DNA of 64,000 bases from Natrarchaeobius halalkaliphilus. Lineage in GTDB: Archaea > Halobacteriota > Halobacteria > Halobacteriales > Natrialbaceae. The position numbers were made by a program, and so were the translations under genes. Positions 15,746-24,256 of the stretch are shown here, piece after piece. The notes below the pieces were generated by a model. The model saw nothing but the letters and a program-made list of their open reading frames with translations. It was not told the DNA's origin and did no database searches. Every line of letters starts with the position of its first letter. The stretch's first letter is position 1. The DNA is taken from the NCBI RefSeq assembly GCF_003841485.1, contig NZ_REFY01000006.1, positions 124,001 to 188,000 of the forward strand, in the 5' to 3' direction.

Positions 15746-16900
15746 TCATGTAGTTACGGCCTCCACTCTGTCCAGAGCCGATCGATGTTCTCCGTCCTGA
15801 ATTTCCGGCCATCGATCACCGACCCACGATTTCCCGAACGGAACGAATTTAGCCGTCTCACGGTGTGAAAGACCGTCTTCCTTGCACGCTTTGACGGTCC
15901 AGACGGCCACGTCGTAGGCGATTTCACCCGGCTCCGGATCGTCGTCGTCTTCCGCTCCTGTCCACGACCACACAGCCGGGTCTTTCGTGTTGTAGCGCCA
16001 GTCTGTCGCCGGAATCCCGTCGATTTCGAACTGCACATCCCGCACTTCGCCGGACTTGATCTTGTCCGCGACCGTCGCCCGTTTCTTCGATTCCTTCTTG
16101 ATGACGTATCCGACGCGCCAGAGAAGCGGATGAATGGAACTCTCGTCGTGTGCGACGTAGATCAACATCCCGTCGTACTTGCGGATTTTGAACACCAGCG
16201 GTCCCATTTTCTTCCGCATGAGGTAGCCGCTCTTTCCGGTGCCGTCGCCGCCGCTCGAGAACTCGTCTCCGATGAACAGCTTTCCGCGTTGATCGTCCTC
16301 GAGCGGATCGCCGTCCTGTTGGACCCACTGCTCCATCGATCGCCAGTTCGGAACGAACCCGTCCCTCGTTTCGCCGTCTTCGTCGACCCACTGATTCGTT
16401 TCTCGGAGCGTCGGGACGTTACTCGCAACCTTTTCGATTCCGAGTAGGTGTTTGGCCCGCTGAGCGAGTAGACACGCCAGATCCGTCTTTCCGGTTCCCA
16501 TATCCCCGATGATGACGATGACCGGGGCCGGATCCTCGATGATCTCGTCGACCTGCTGAATCGCCTTCAGTCCGGAGATATCGGCCCGCTCTTGCTGGTC
16601 ACCGGTGAGGTGCTTGAGCGTCGGCATGTCGCCGTTCTCGAGTGCCGACCGTGCCGTCTCGGTTCCACCGATCGCGAGTATCTCGCGGCTTTCCTCGAGC
16701 GTATCCGCTTCGCCGGGCATTCGCCCTGGCTCGTCCGCCTCGAGGGGATCGTAGTTCTCCGCTTGAATCGACAGGAATCGAGAAACCAGCTCGTCGCGAA
16801 CGATTCCCGTGTGTCGGTGTTCGTGTGCGTCACGAACGCCGTAGCCGTCCTGATGCTCTCGATACTGCGCTGGCGTGTAGACGTCGTTGTCGTCAGTCAT
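15746..16900 (-). CDS. P-loop ATPase, pleolipovirus VP8-like
   Basis: 384 residues with a Walker A motif GDMGTGKT (132-139) preceded by a beta strand (APVIVII), and Walker B LFIGDE (208-213). The last gene of the virion block on the minus strand, overlapping the preceding gene by ATGA; this is the position of the VP8-type NTPase in pleolipoviruses. The fold resembles small FtsK/HerA- or ABC-like packaging ATPases, and a role in virion assembly or budding is the usual guess for this family. Family assignment rests on position plus P-loop features. Confidence 0.75.
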   Translation of the reverse strand: MTDDNDVYTPAQYREHQDGYGVRDAHEHRHTGIVRDELVSRFLSIQAENYDPLEADEPGRMPGEADTLEESREILAIGGTETARSALENGDMPTLKHLTGDQQERADISGLKAIQQVDEIIEDPAPVIVIIGDMGTGKTDLACLLAQRAKHLLGIEKVASNVPTLRETNQWVDEDGETRDGFVPNWRSMEQWVQQDGDPLEDDQRGKLFIGDEFSSGGDGTGKSGYLMRKKMGPLVFKIRKYDGMLIYVAHDESSIHPLLWRVGYVIKKESKKRATVADKIKSGEVRDVQFEIDGIPATDWRYNTKDPAVWSWTGAEDDDDPEPGEIAYDVAVWTVKACKEDGLSHRETAKFVPFGKSWVGDRWPEIQDGEHRSALDRVEAVTT

Positions 16901-17706
16901 TCGGAGCCTCCGTCAGTCGCCGCTCGGTGCGGCCCACTGCCCATGCCCACGTCCGGCGTCGGGGTGTCCTCGAGGGCGTCGTCCGCGAGATCGCCCAGGT
17001 CTTCGCCGGGGAGATCGTCCGGCTCGAGCGTGGGGAGATCGTCGTCGGTGGTTCCCGCCGCGTCGTCCTCGAAGGATTCGAAGACGTCTTTCACGGCCGA
17101 TTTGTCCATCAGCTTGCCTCGCTCTCGAGCCTCGGCCATCGAGTTGATCAACGCTCGCTGAATGTCCGCGCCGAACTCCGAGACGCTATCTCGAAGGATG
17201 TTCAGCGTGATGTGCGACTCCGTTAACTTCCCGTAGATCGCCTGCATGTGTGATTTCGACGTGAGTAGCTTCGTGTCCGTCGTTTCCTCGAGCCAGATTC
17301 CCTTTACGCGGAGTTCCTCGATGTCCTCGAGCCATTCGAACTCCTGGACCGCCCAGGCACCGCCGCCGTTCACCGGATACGGATTCGGGCCGGTGATCGC
17401 TTTTTCCCGCCAGATTTCCGGCTCAACGTAGTATTTCTCGAGAACGTCCTGAACGGCATTGACGTGGTGTACTTCGATCATATTCCGGGTCCTGAGCTTC
17501 TGAACCAGCCACACGAAGAACCCGAACAGCGCCGGACCGAACAGGAGTGTTGCGGCCAGCATTCCGACCGCGACTGGCGGAACGGCCGGGAGGGTCGGCC
17601 GGAAGATTACCAGCGCCGCGCCGATCGAGAACACGACTCCGGCGACGAGTATCTGCGCCTCTGCGACGACGTATGTGAGTCGGTCAAACCAGTTTCCGAA
17701 TTTCAT
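16897..17706 (-). CDS. Viral membrane protein (pleolipovirus ORF7-like)
   Basis: 269 residues. Two N-terminal membrane spans (residues about 14-34 and 42-72), then a soluble domain of about 130 residues (IEVHHVNAVQDVLEKYYV..ESHITLNILRDSVSEFG) and a very acidic, Pro/Asp-rich tail (about 200-269). Lies between the ORF6-like gene and the ATPase with 4-bp overlaps on both sides. The conserved pleolipovirus block has a gene of this kind directly before the ATPase; the tail may contact the ATPase. No enzymatic motif seen. Confidence 0.65.
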   Translation of the reverse strand: MKFGNWFDRLTYVVAEAQILVAGVVFSIGAALVIFRPTLPAVPPVAVGMLAATLLFGPALFGFFVWLVQKLRTRNMIEVHHVNAVQDVLEKYYVEPEIWREKAITGPNPYPVNGGGAWAVQEFEWLEDIEELRVKGIWLEETTDTKLLTSKSHMQAIYGKLTESHITLNILRDSVSEFGADIQRALINSMAEARERGKLMDKSAVKDVFESFEDDAAGTTDDDLPTLEPDDLPGEDLGDLADDALEDTPTPDVGMGSGPHRAATDGGSE

Positions 17707-18269
17707 GCTTTCATCACCCCCGTTTCCTCGCGCCAGAGGACGAACCCGGCTGCACCGCCGGACATCACGACGGACATGAACATACCGAAGAACAGCCCTT
17801 GTTCGCCACCGAAGTACTCGAATGGGTTCTCGTCTGGATCCATCTCGCTCGAGAGTCTGACCGTTGCTCCATCGACTGAGACACCGACCGAGTGACCGCC
17901 GCGGAACTCGGTGACGTCCATCGTAACTGTCGTCGTGTCGTCTCGCTCGAGGAACTGGCGTGTCTCTGGAACCTGCACGGCCCCGTCTGCTCCGATCCCT
18001 GCGAGCGCGTCAGTGACGACGACGCCGGTCCGTCGGTCCGTCTCGAGGGCGACCGTTACACGTCCGTCTCGGAACTCCCAGCCAACGATTCGGGTGTCTT
18101 CGGTGAACTCGATCAGCGCCTGGTTCTCGAGCGCCACCGCCGAGTCGTTCTCGATCGTCTCGTTCTCCAACCCGTCGATCGTGTTCTCCTGTGCGCCCAC
18201 AACGCCCATGCCCATCGCGCTGACCGAAGCCAGCACTACCAGCACGGGTATCAGAAAAATCGGTTTCAT
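17703..18269 (-). CDS. Secreted/anchored viral protein (pleolipovirus ORF6-like)
   Basis: 188 residues with an N-terminal signal peptide (MKPIFLIPVLVVLASVSAMGMGVVGAQE), a beta-rich extracellular domain, and a C-terminal span (GLFFGMFMSVVMSGGAAGFVLW) with a short cytoplasmic tail. Start follows the spike stop by only 3 bp and its stop overlaps the next start. The topology, most of the mass outside, suggests a second envelope protein or spike partner. Assignment rests on gene order. Confidence 0.65.
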   Translation of the reverse strand: MKPIFLIPVLVVLASVSAMGMGVVGAQENTIDGLENETIENDSAVALENQALIEFTEDTRIVGWEFRDGRVTVALETDRRTGVVVTDALAGIGADGAVQVPETRQFLERDDTTTVTMDVTEFRGGHSVGVSVDGATVRLSSEMDPDENPFEYFGGEQGLFFGMFMSVVMSGGAAGFVLWREETGVMKA

Positions 18270-18272
18270 GAG

Positions 18273-19889
18273 TTAGCCAGTTACTTGGCCGATTCCGACG
18301 ATCGCGGCGAGGACGATCAGTCCGCCGACGAGTACGCCACCCTGAGAACCGCCGCCGAACCAGTCCCCGATACCGCCACCGCCGCCACCGTTCTGGTCCT
18401 GTGCCTCCTCCTGAAGTCGGATCTGTTCCTCCCGGAGCGCCTCGAGTTCGTCCTCGAGCGATTCGATATCGCTCGTTTGGCTGTTCCTGCTTTCCGTCTG
18501 GAAGTTCTCGACTTCATTCCCGTCTGCGTCTTCGACTAACTCGATCGAGAACTCAGACTCTATCTGTGTGAAGTCGGCTCTCTCGTCGCCTGTGACTGAA
18601 TCGATGTACTCGTATGCGATGAACAGGGGAGCGTCCCACTCCGACGGATCATACGTCTCACCGACTTCAAACCCTACCTCATCGCCTTCTTCATCGGTCG
18701 GGACGTGATTCGTGAAGATATCCGCCCAGACATCCCAATAGTCCTCATCTGCACCGTCCGGCAAATCGTCACTATAGATGTGCAGTAAGGCCGAGAAGTC
18801 TGCGTTCGTCGGAATGCCCAGCATCGCCGCGTGAGCGCCCTGCCCAGCGCGGTTATCGTAGTCCTGCCGAAGTTCCGTTGAAGCTGTGATCGGATCAACT
18901 AAGTCCTCTGTCGGGATATCTCCCGGCGAGTAGAAGTTGTACACGTCGGAGACGAACCCGGTAAGGTCCGACACAACTGTATCCCTCTCTGCGCTTGCGC
19001 TTTCTAGGGCGTCATGATATCTTTGACAGTCGAAGAAACCAACGGGGTCCTCGTCATCTACCGGACGGATTCTGAACCGAGTTAGTCCATTCGGGACGAG
19101 ACTCGTGTGTGGAGCGACGGACTCGAATGTGTCGAGAGCGAGTTCTCCGATCGAAATTTTAACTTCGATCGTCTCTCCGTTTGCGAGTTCGTAGTCCACT
19201 ACGTCGTCGTTATCCTCGCGAGTGAGGAATTTATGAACTCCCGCACTGCCGCCGCCGTCGGTATTTGCGTCGTGGTAGTTGCTGTCGATGTATCCCTCGA
19301 AGACCGTCGATAGAGAGATACTACCGTGAGTTTGGACCATCTCAGCCATATGCAAAAGCTGATCGTATTGAGCCGTGTAGTGATTGATGATGTTTTCTTC
19401 GATGGTCGCGTAATAATCATCAATAGCGTCATACATGGCATCAGTAGCCGCATCCTCGTTTTCCTCTGCATTCATCTCCTCGATGATCGCAGCCTTCCCT
19501 TTTGCGAGGCCGACGGCTCGAGAGTGAGTGATATTATTCTCGATCGAGGTCATTACACGCTCGTCTGCGCTGTTCATTTCGGCTGCACCAGTCATGATAT
19601 TCTGGTGGAGTGCTTCAGAACCAGTATAGCCGCTGTAATCCCGGTCGTCCCCGAGAATCCGGTCGACGCCCTCGGTGATGAGGTACCCGAGTGCACCAGC
19701 GGCCGCACCCGCGCCGATCGGAGCGACAGGGGCTAATGCCTGTGCGCGACCGATCGGGCTGTGCTGCGGAGCTATCTTGTGTCCGCCCGCCCCGATCGCC
19801 GCGACTGCGCCGCCAGCCGTCGCCGTTCGGCCGAGAAACTGACGCCTCGAGCAGTCGTCCATCTCCGTGGGCTGTGGGCGTTGGGCCAT
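18273..19889 (-). CDS. Virion spike protein, pleolipovirus VP4-like
   Basis: 538 residues. The N-terminus has a twin-arginine signal (CSRRQFLGRTATAGGAVAA), so it is exported folded through Tat. A large ectodomain follows; near the C-terminus is a coiled coil (SLEDELEALREEQIRLQEEA), a Gly-rich hinge (QNGGGGGGIGDWFGGGSQGG) and a single membrane anchor (VLVGGLIVLAAIVGIGQVTG). This matches pleolipovirus spikes that mediate receptor binding and membrane fusion. The start at 19889 overlaps the stop of a tiny upstream gene (TGATG), and the family length (about 500-560) fits. Ectodomain sequence is too divergent to type by eye. Confidence 0.8.
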   Translation of the reverse strand: MAQRPQPTEMDDCSRRQFLGRTATAGGAVAAIGAGGHKIAPQHSPIGRAQALAPVAPIGAGAAAGALGYLITEGVDRILGDDRDYSGYTGSEALHQNIMTGAAEMNSADERVMTSIENNITHSRAVGLAKGKAAIIEEMNAEENEDAATDAMYDAIDDYYATIEENIINHYTAQYDQLLHMAEMVQTHGSISLSTVFEGYIDSNYHDANTDGGGSAGVHKFLTREDNDDVVDYELANGETIEVKISIGELALDTFESVAPHTSLVPNGLTRFRIRPVDDEDPVGFFDCQRYHDALESASAERDTVVSDLTGFVSDVYNFYSPGDIPTEDLVDPITASTELRQDYDNRAGQGAHAAMLGIPTNADFSALLHIYSDDLPDGADEDYWDVWADIFTNHVPTDEEGDEVGFEVGETYDPSEWDAPLFIAYEYIDSVTGDERADFTQIESEFSIELVEDADGNEVENFQTESRNSQTSDIESLEDELEALREEQIRLQEEAQDQNGGGGGGIGDWFGGGSQGGVLVGGLIVLAAIVGIGQVTG

Positions 19890-19984
19890 CAGAGACCTCC
19901 ACCCGCCGCGATGAACACCAGGGTCAGGAGCAGGAGTGCGAACGGCCACGCAATCATCAATCCACGAAGTGTTCTGTTACTCAT
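19889..19984 (-). CDS. 31-residue hydrophobic viral peptide
   Basis: MSNRTLRGLMIAWPFALLLLTLVF.. ending AAGGGL: basic N-terminus and one membrane helix. It fills the gap between the VP3-like and VP4-like genes exactly (5-bp gap upstream, TGATG overlap downstream), so it is probably translated. Could be a minor envelope peptide or a translational-coupling leader for the spike. Confidence 0.55.
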   Translation of the reverse strand: MSNRTLRGLMIAWPFALLLLTLVFIAAGGGL

Positions 19985-19989
19985 CGGAA

Positions 19990-20421
19990 TCACCCGAGGT
20001 AGGAGACGACGACGGTCGCCGCGCTGACGTAGAGCAGCGCCGCCAACTGCATGAGATCGTTCCACATCACGGCTGACTCGACAGCCGGGACGAACACGTA
20101 CGCAACCGGAAGCAAGATCGCAACGACGATCGCCCCCAGTTCGTACGGACCGTGATCCGTTTCGGCGTTGACGATATTCGTGATTAACACCCAGGCGACC
20201 GCCGCCACGGTGATGAGAAGCGCCAGTGAGATATCCGCACCGCCGACCGTCCAGATGGGTTCGGTGAAGTCGTACTCCCCGAAAACGTTGATCTGGAAGC
20301 TGAAGACCTGAAAGATCATCGAGGCCGAGATGGGGAGGACCATCAACGCGATGATGTCGATCGGATCGATTTCGTTACTGCCGGTACCACTGCCGAACGC
20401 GAGTGATCTACTCGTTGCCAT
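19990..20421 (-). CDS. Small integral membrane virion protein, pleolipovirus VP3-like
   Basis: 143 residues with four membrane spans (IIALMVLPISASMIFQVF, ISLALLITVAAVAWVLI, ELGAIVVAILLPVAYVFV, LMQLAALLYVSAATVVV) and short polar loops, starting MATSRSLAFGSG. VP3 of pleolipoviruses is the internal membrane protein that lines the vesicle-like virion, and it sits just upstream of the spike, as here. First gene of the minus-strand virion operon; diverges from the small gene at 20515. Assignment by topology, size and position. Confidence 0.75.
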   Translation of the reverse strand: MATSRSLAFGSGTGSNEIDPIDIIALMVLPISASMIFQVFSFQINVFGEYDFTEPIWTVGGADISLALLITVAAVAWVLITNIVNAETDHGPYELGAIVVAILLPVAYVFVPAVESAVMWNDLMQLAALLYVSAATVVVSYLG

Positions 20422-20514
20422 TGTGCAACGAGCACCCCTCAATCCAACCCCGCTAAAGCGTCAGGGAAACAGAGGTTCACCAACTTTATTACATGGTGGG
20501 TTGCCCCCTGGGTC

Positions 20515-20700
20515 ATGGCACTCAATAAACTCCGACAGTTGGATCCGGACTCCGCCGGTATCACTCTCCCGAAAGGGGACCTTCAGGTCGAAGGCCTGCT
20601 CGACCAGGACGGGCGAGTCGACGGTGAGTACTACTTTCATATCCGCCACGTCGACGACGGCGAATGGACCCTCGAGCGCGTCGAGGAAATCGAGGCATAA
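20515..20700 (+). CDS. Small conserved haloarchaeal protein (AbrB-like, DUF8053-like)
   Basis: 61 residues: MALNKLRQLDPDSAGITLPKGDLQVEGLLDQDG.., a beta-rich N-terminus with the shape of an AbrB/MraZ swapped-hairpin DNA-binding domain (S.GITLPKGDL pattern). Starts divergently from the virion operon with about 90 bp between, so it could regulate both directions. Family name recalled, not checked. Confidence 0.65.
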   Translation: MALNKLRQLDPDSAGITLPKGDLQVEGLLDQDGRVDGEYYFHIRHVDDGEWTLERVEEIEA

Positions 20701-20744
20701 TCATTACATCTTATGGTCTTTGGATCAAGAGTATCTGATCTGAA

Positions 20745-21119
20745 ATGCCGGACGGACCGCGAGAGTACGACCGAGAGTACGAGACATCCCTCACACACCG
20801 TGCTCGGAAGCGGTTGGGATACAACCGAGACGGGGACGTGATCAGTCGGTTCGTCGTGCAGTTAGAATACGAGATCGACGAGTGGACGACTGTCGTCCGA
20901 TACGATCACGACGTGAAAAGCGAGTTCGGTCACGATGTCAGCGAGGAAGGCGTTCACATCGATATCTACCGCGACGGAGAAAAGTACCGGACCGAGTACG
21001 TCGCTCCGCCGATGCCCGCAAAATACGCACTGGATCGCGCCGAAGATCATTTAGCGAACAACCTCGTAGGCTTCATACGGAGATTCGAAGAATGGCACGA
21101 GATCAGACCCGACCGATGA
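20745..21119 (+). CDS. Conserved haloarchaeal protein (DUF7718-like)
   Basis: 124 residues, acidic alpha/beta protein with motif-like stretches FVVQLEYEIDEWTTVVRYDHD and the pattern H(V/I)DIYRDGEK. Resembles, from memory, the small haloarchaeal family DUF7718 often found in plasmids and proviruses. No catalytic signature. Stop overlaps the start of the following small gene (ATGA). Confidence 0.65.
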   Translation: MPDGPREYDREYETSLTHRARKRLGYNRDGDVISRFVVQLEYEIDEWTTVVRYDHDVKSEFGHDVSEEGVHIDIYRDGEKYRTEYVAPPMPAKYALDRAEDHLANNLVGFIRRFEEWHEIRPDR

Positions 21120-21259
21120 CCGACGACGAGATCGATGACCTCGAGGAGAGCATCGAAGAGCTTCGCGAAGAGGTTCGTCAGGATCTCGCGGAGGACTTCG
21201 GTGGGAAAGCCGATGACTACCGTGCCGAAAAGCCCGTTGCTGACGGCGGCGATAACTGA
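21116..21259 (+). CDS. 47-residue acidic protein coupled to the DUF7718-like gene
   Basis: Highly charged helix DEIDDLEESIEELREEVRQ with a Gly/Lys-poor acidic tail; likely a short coiled coil. ATGA overlap with the preceding gene. It probably acts with that protein, for example as an antitoxin-like or oligomerisation partner, but this is speculation. Confidence 0.55.
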   Translation: MTDDEIDDLEESIEELREEVRQDLAEDFGGKADDYRAEKPVADGGDN

Positions 21260-21265
21260 TCGGCG

Positions 21266-21853
21266 TTACAACCAGGCGACTTTTTGGCGTTCTCGCTGTT
21301 GGGCCTCCGGCGAGTACGTACCACGGTAGTGCTCGAGAAAGGTCTCGAGATCGTTCCAGCCGCCCCAGTCGATCACCAGGAGCGGGTCGACGTCGGCCGC
21401 GGCGAGCGCGGTCGCCCAGGTGCGCCGGAGATCGTGGAAACCGAGATACCGCCAGCCGTCATCGTCGGTCGTCTCGGCCAGCTCGTCAGCGGCCGCAGTG
21501 AGCCAGCGCCGAAGTGAGCGCGTCGTCGAGATCTCGAGTAACGGTTCGCTCCTGGAGGCGTCGCGAACGTCGGCCACGGTTCGGATGGTCGTCGCGAGAT
21601 CTCGGGGAACGGGTGTCTCGCGGAACTGGTCGCCTTTGCCGTGCCAGACGCGGAGGATCGTTCCGGCATCGGTATCGACGACATCGTCGGGTGAGACGTC
21701 CAGTACCTCGTGCGAGCGGAGTCCACACCGCGCGCCGAGTGAGAACGCCAGTCGCTGTTGGGTGTCTTGGGCCGACTCGAGCAGTTGTACTACTTCGGGC
21801 TGGCTGAGCCAGACCTTCATGTCGTCGCGGTTTTGGTGCTGTTGGAGATTCAT
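21266..21853 (-). CDS. Tyrosine recombinase, catalytic domain only
   Basis: 195 residues with the full catalytic set: Arg46 (CGLRSHEVLDV), Lys73 (WHGKGDQF), His140/Arg143 (FHDLRRTW), Trp166 region (DWGGWND) and Tyr176 (FLEHYRG). There is no N-terminal SAM-like core-binding domain, so it is half the normal XerC/D length. Convergent with the small plus-strand genes and at the far end of the virion region from the main integrase, it might resolve multimers or invert DNA rather than integrate. The intact catalytic residues argue against a decayed pseudogene. Confidence 0.8.
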   Translation of the reverse strand: MNLQQHQNRDDMKVWLSQPEVVQLLESAQDTQQRLAFSLGARCGLRSHEVLDVSPDDVVDTDAGTILRVWHGKGDQFRETPVPRDLATTIRTVADVRDASRSEPLLEISTTRSLRRWLTAAADELAETTDDDGWRYLGFHDLRRTWATALAAADVDPLLVIDWGGWNDLETFLEHYRGTYSPEAQQRERQKVAWL

Positions 21854-22254
21854 GTCCGGGTTGCGAGCAAGGCGGACGGCAACCCGGTGGATAGTCAGTG
21901 TTTCGGCGGGGGTCGGCGGCCCGATCGGGGCCGATCACGTCCGACTTTCACTCTTTAGCGGACTCCTGCTTTTCCGGTCAGTACAGGTGAAGTAGTTACC
22001 GGAGCAATCGTCGAATTCATTAGTATCTGTCAAAAGTTGCCTGCTGACTATAAAGGATATATCGCTCGGCATTTTCTTCAGAGTTAAACAGGTTGAAAAT
22101 GCCAGGGAAGAGATAATATATGACATCCTTGACAGCAATGTAGATGAATTCTGCTACGAATCGAGGTCTAAATATAGCGGCTATTCCATCATCAGTGGTG
22201 GGCCAGCTGGGAGAACGGCTTTGCTACAGAACGAGCTTCGACTGTGCGACCGAG
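21854..22254. other. Non-coding, AT-rich gap
   Basis: About 400 bp between the minus-strand recombinase and the HalOD1 gene. AT-rich between 21960 and 22200; I see no supported gene, RNA or strong repeat in it. Confidence 0.4.
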
Positions 22255-22488
22255 TCAGGAGTGTTCTTCGAGATGAATCGATTCATCGCCGTTGATGGTG
22301 ACCATATAGCCGTCGTACGAGAACGTGACCGAAACTTCCGCGGCGGTACACAAAGCGTCAAGCGCGTCCGGATCGACAACGTCGTGCAGCGGTCGCAACT
22401 CCTTGACGGGGGTTCCCTTTCGCTGTGCGACAGCCATCACGACTGCAAAACTCACAGATTCAACTGACTCTATTGGAGCTGTACACAC
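22255..22488 (-). CDS. HalOD1-domain protein
   Basis: 77 residues with the haloarchaeal output domain 1 pattern: SVSFAVVMAVAQRKGTPVKELRPLHDVVDPDALDAL followed by VTFSYDGYMVTING. HalOD1 is a small domain typical of haloarchaea, often alone or fused to sensor domains. GTG start 3 bp after the stop of the gene before it, so the two form a pair. Biological role is not established. Confidence 0.8.
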   Translation of the reverse strand: MCTAPIESVESVSFAVVMAVAQRKGTPVKELRPLHDVVDPDALDALCTAAEVSVTFSYDGYMVTINGDESIHLEEHS

Positions 22489-22491
22489 TGG

Positions 22492-22692
22492 TTATCCCTC
22501 TTCTTGATCGTCGTATCTGGCCAGTTCGATTATCTCCACTTCCCACTCGTGGATTGACCCTCGCGTTCGAAACTCCCAGGCACCGCGCACGTCCACATCA
22601 GCCTCGACGGCCTTCTCAACCACCTCGGCGAGGGCGGCCTCGAAGTCGTCGGCGTTGGTAATCGAACCGTCACCGGGTTGATCTCGTGTCAT
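22492..22692 (-). CDS. Small acidic haloarchaeal protein paired with HalOD1
   Basis: 66 residues from MTRDQPGDGS. The core NADDFEAALAEVVEKAVEADVDVRGAWEFRTRGSIHEWEVEI looks like a small alpha-beta sandwich; I have a memory of similar short genes adjacent to HalOD1 proteins in haloarchaea. The longer frame upstream (to 22752) lacks support. No function known. Confidence 0.65.
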   Translation of the reverse strand: MTRDQPGDGSITNADDFEAALAEVVEKAVEADVDVRGAWEFRTRGSIHEWEVEIIELARYDDQEEG

Positions 22693-22829
22693 GATGGGTG
22701 GGCCACGATCCTCAACCCGAAGATATGGAAGCAAACCCACGACCACATCCACACAACTGGGTCACACTTCGCGCAGGGCGTTCGGTCCATCCTCACCAAG
22801 GGACGCCACACCCATATCTCTGCCGTTTT

Positions 22830-22872
22830 GCATGGTACACCATGCTATTTATTCAGAGGTGGTAGACCATGC
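22830..22872. promoter_or_regulatory. Palindromic operator-like site with TATA element
   Basis: Perfect palindrome GCATGGT-AC-ACCATGC (22830-22845) runs directly into TATTTATTC, and GGTAGACCATGC at 22861-22872 repeats one arm. It lies about 45-85 bp upstream of the HTH-10 regulator start at 22915; likely autoregulation or control by a viral repressor. Confidence 0.5.
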
Positions 22873-22914
22873 TGCCCATCTTTACCCGTCTCGAACTCCA
22901 ACGCCTAGCAAGGA

Positions 22915-23601
22915 ATGGCAGTCATCGCACATCTTCGGATCCCGGCCGACTCGTTCGAACTCGGCCGGATACTCGAACTGGAAACAACCGGGACGATCGA
23001 ACTCGAAAACATGGTCCCGCTGGGCGAGAAAGCCGTTCCGTTCTTCTCAGTGAGTGACGCAGTCCGAGAATCGTTCGAGCAAAACGTCGAGAATCACCCG
23101 TCGGTCGAACGAATCATAGAAGTAACACGCCACGACGACGAGCGCCTGTATTCGCTGGACTGGAGCGTCGGTCGCGATGTATTCTTACAGGGAGTTGTCG
23201 ATCTCCAGGGACAACTCCTGAGTGCCACTGGAACGGTCAATACATGGGAGTTCGAGATCCGGTTTCCCACTCACGAGGCGCTCAGTGAGTTTCAGGAATA
23301 CTGCTCGAACGCCCACATTTCCCTCGAAGTCGGACGCATCTACAATCCCGTCCGTCCGGGGACTGGCATGTGGTACGGGGTGACAGAAGCCCAGCGTGAA
23401 ACGTTGATGAGCGCTGTTCAGGGCGGATACTACTCCATCCCGCGGCGAATGTCCACGCAGGATCTGGCCGATGACCTCGGGATCTCCGACCAGGCCGTCA
23501 CAGAACGACTTCGCCGGGCGATCGAGACGCTCACCGAAAACACGCTCATCGCAATGGAAGAGGAACTCGCCGAGGAGTTCGAACAGCCCCAGGAATCGTG
23601 A
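22915..23601 (+). CDS. Bat-type helix-turn-helix regulator (HTH-10)
   Basis: 228 residues. The N-terminal part (about 1-155) resembles the bacterio-opsin-activator sensing region; the C-terminus holds the HTH-10 domain: VTEAQRETLMSAVQGGYYSIPRRMSTQDLADDLGISDQAVTERLRRAIETL (about 160-212). Members are haloarchaeal transcription factors. The start was taken at the ATG with the family N-terminus MAVIAHLRIP. Preceded by a palindromic operator-like site, so probably autoregulated. Target genes unknown. Confidence 0.85.
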   Translation: MAVIAHLRIPADSFELGRILELETTGTIELENMVPLGEKAVPFFSVSDAVRESFEQNVENHPSVERIIEVTRHDDERLYSLDWSVGRDVFLQGVVDLQGQLLSATGTVNTWEFEIRFPTHEALSEFQEYCSNAHISLEVGRIYNPVRPGTGMWYGVTEAQRETLMSAVQGGYYSIPRRMSTQDLADDLGISDQAVTERLRRAIETLTENTLIAMEEELAEEFEQPQES

Positions 23602-23725
23602 TTACCATAAAACCTCTCGAACCGGGTAAGGGGGCTCCTACACCGGGTGCTACTAAATGACTACCTTGGCCCACCATGCAGCGAAAGGAACCATTTGGGA
23701 CACGTGTTGCCATGTGAGACTAAAC

Positions 23726-24028
23726 ATGGGGTTTGATGACATAACCGAGGCCCTCGGGGGTCGAGCGCGGCGGCAGGTACTTGTGGAACTCCAGGATCAC
23801 AATCCAGTGGACCAACCAGAGGCGGTGACGAAGAATAGTGCGCAAGAGGACGAGGTACAGGAGTTACAACTCACTCACACGCATCTCCCAAAACTCGATG
23901 ACATGGGCTACATCGTATGGGATAGGGACCACGGGACTATCATAAAGGGACCGAATTGGGAAGAGATCGAACCGGTGGTTCGATTACTCAGCGACAACAG
24001 GGACCAAATCCCCAACGACACGTTCTAA
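23726..24028 (+). CDS. Winged-helix regulator (DUF7344-like)
   Basis: About 100 residues from MGFDDITEALGGRARRQVLVELQDHNP, the typical opening of short haloarchaeal DUF7344 winged-helix proteins (L..R.RR.VL..L.DHNP). Continues with LTHTHLPKLDDMGYIVWDRD, the wing, and a C-terminal helix. The frame is open another 69 bp upstream, but that part shows no family similarity. Likely a DNA-binding repressor. Confidence 0.7.
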   Translation: MGFDDITEALGGRARRQVLVELQDHNPVDQPEAVTKNSAQEDEVQELQLTHTHLPKLDDMGYIVWDRDHGTIIKGPNWEEIEPVVRLLSDNRDQIPNDTF

Positions 24029-24256
24029 CACTCTCAAAGATAACCATGTGTCTTCTGCTGAACCCGCGCTGTGTATCTTGTACGGCCGAACACATCATTC
24101 AAATTTGATAGAATTCACAGCGCTAACTACGCATTTGTAGTGTACGCTCATTATCCGAGATTCCCCTGTTATCGGATAAACCATCACCCAGCTAAAGAAA
24201 CAGCAGATGGTTAGCGATCCTTACAAAATAAGGTGTGGCCCTCAGTATATCGGTTC
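24029..24256. other. Non-coding gap with promoter of the next gene
   Basis: About 230 AT-rich bases without a gene. TTACAAAATAAGG (about 24221) is a plausible TATA box roughly 30 bp before the ATG at 24257, as expected for a leaderless transcript. Confidence 0.4.

Noticed and set aside
15573-15812. 79-residue frame between the ATPase and the small membrane gene
   Set aside because: It spans the TATA element of the next transcript and has an Arg-rich, unstructured composition.
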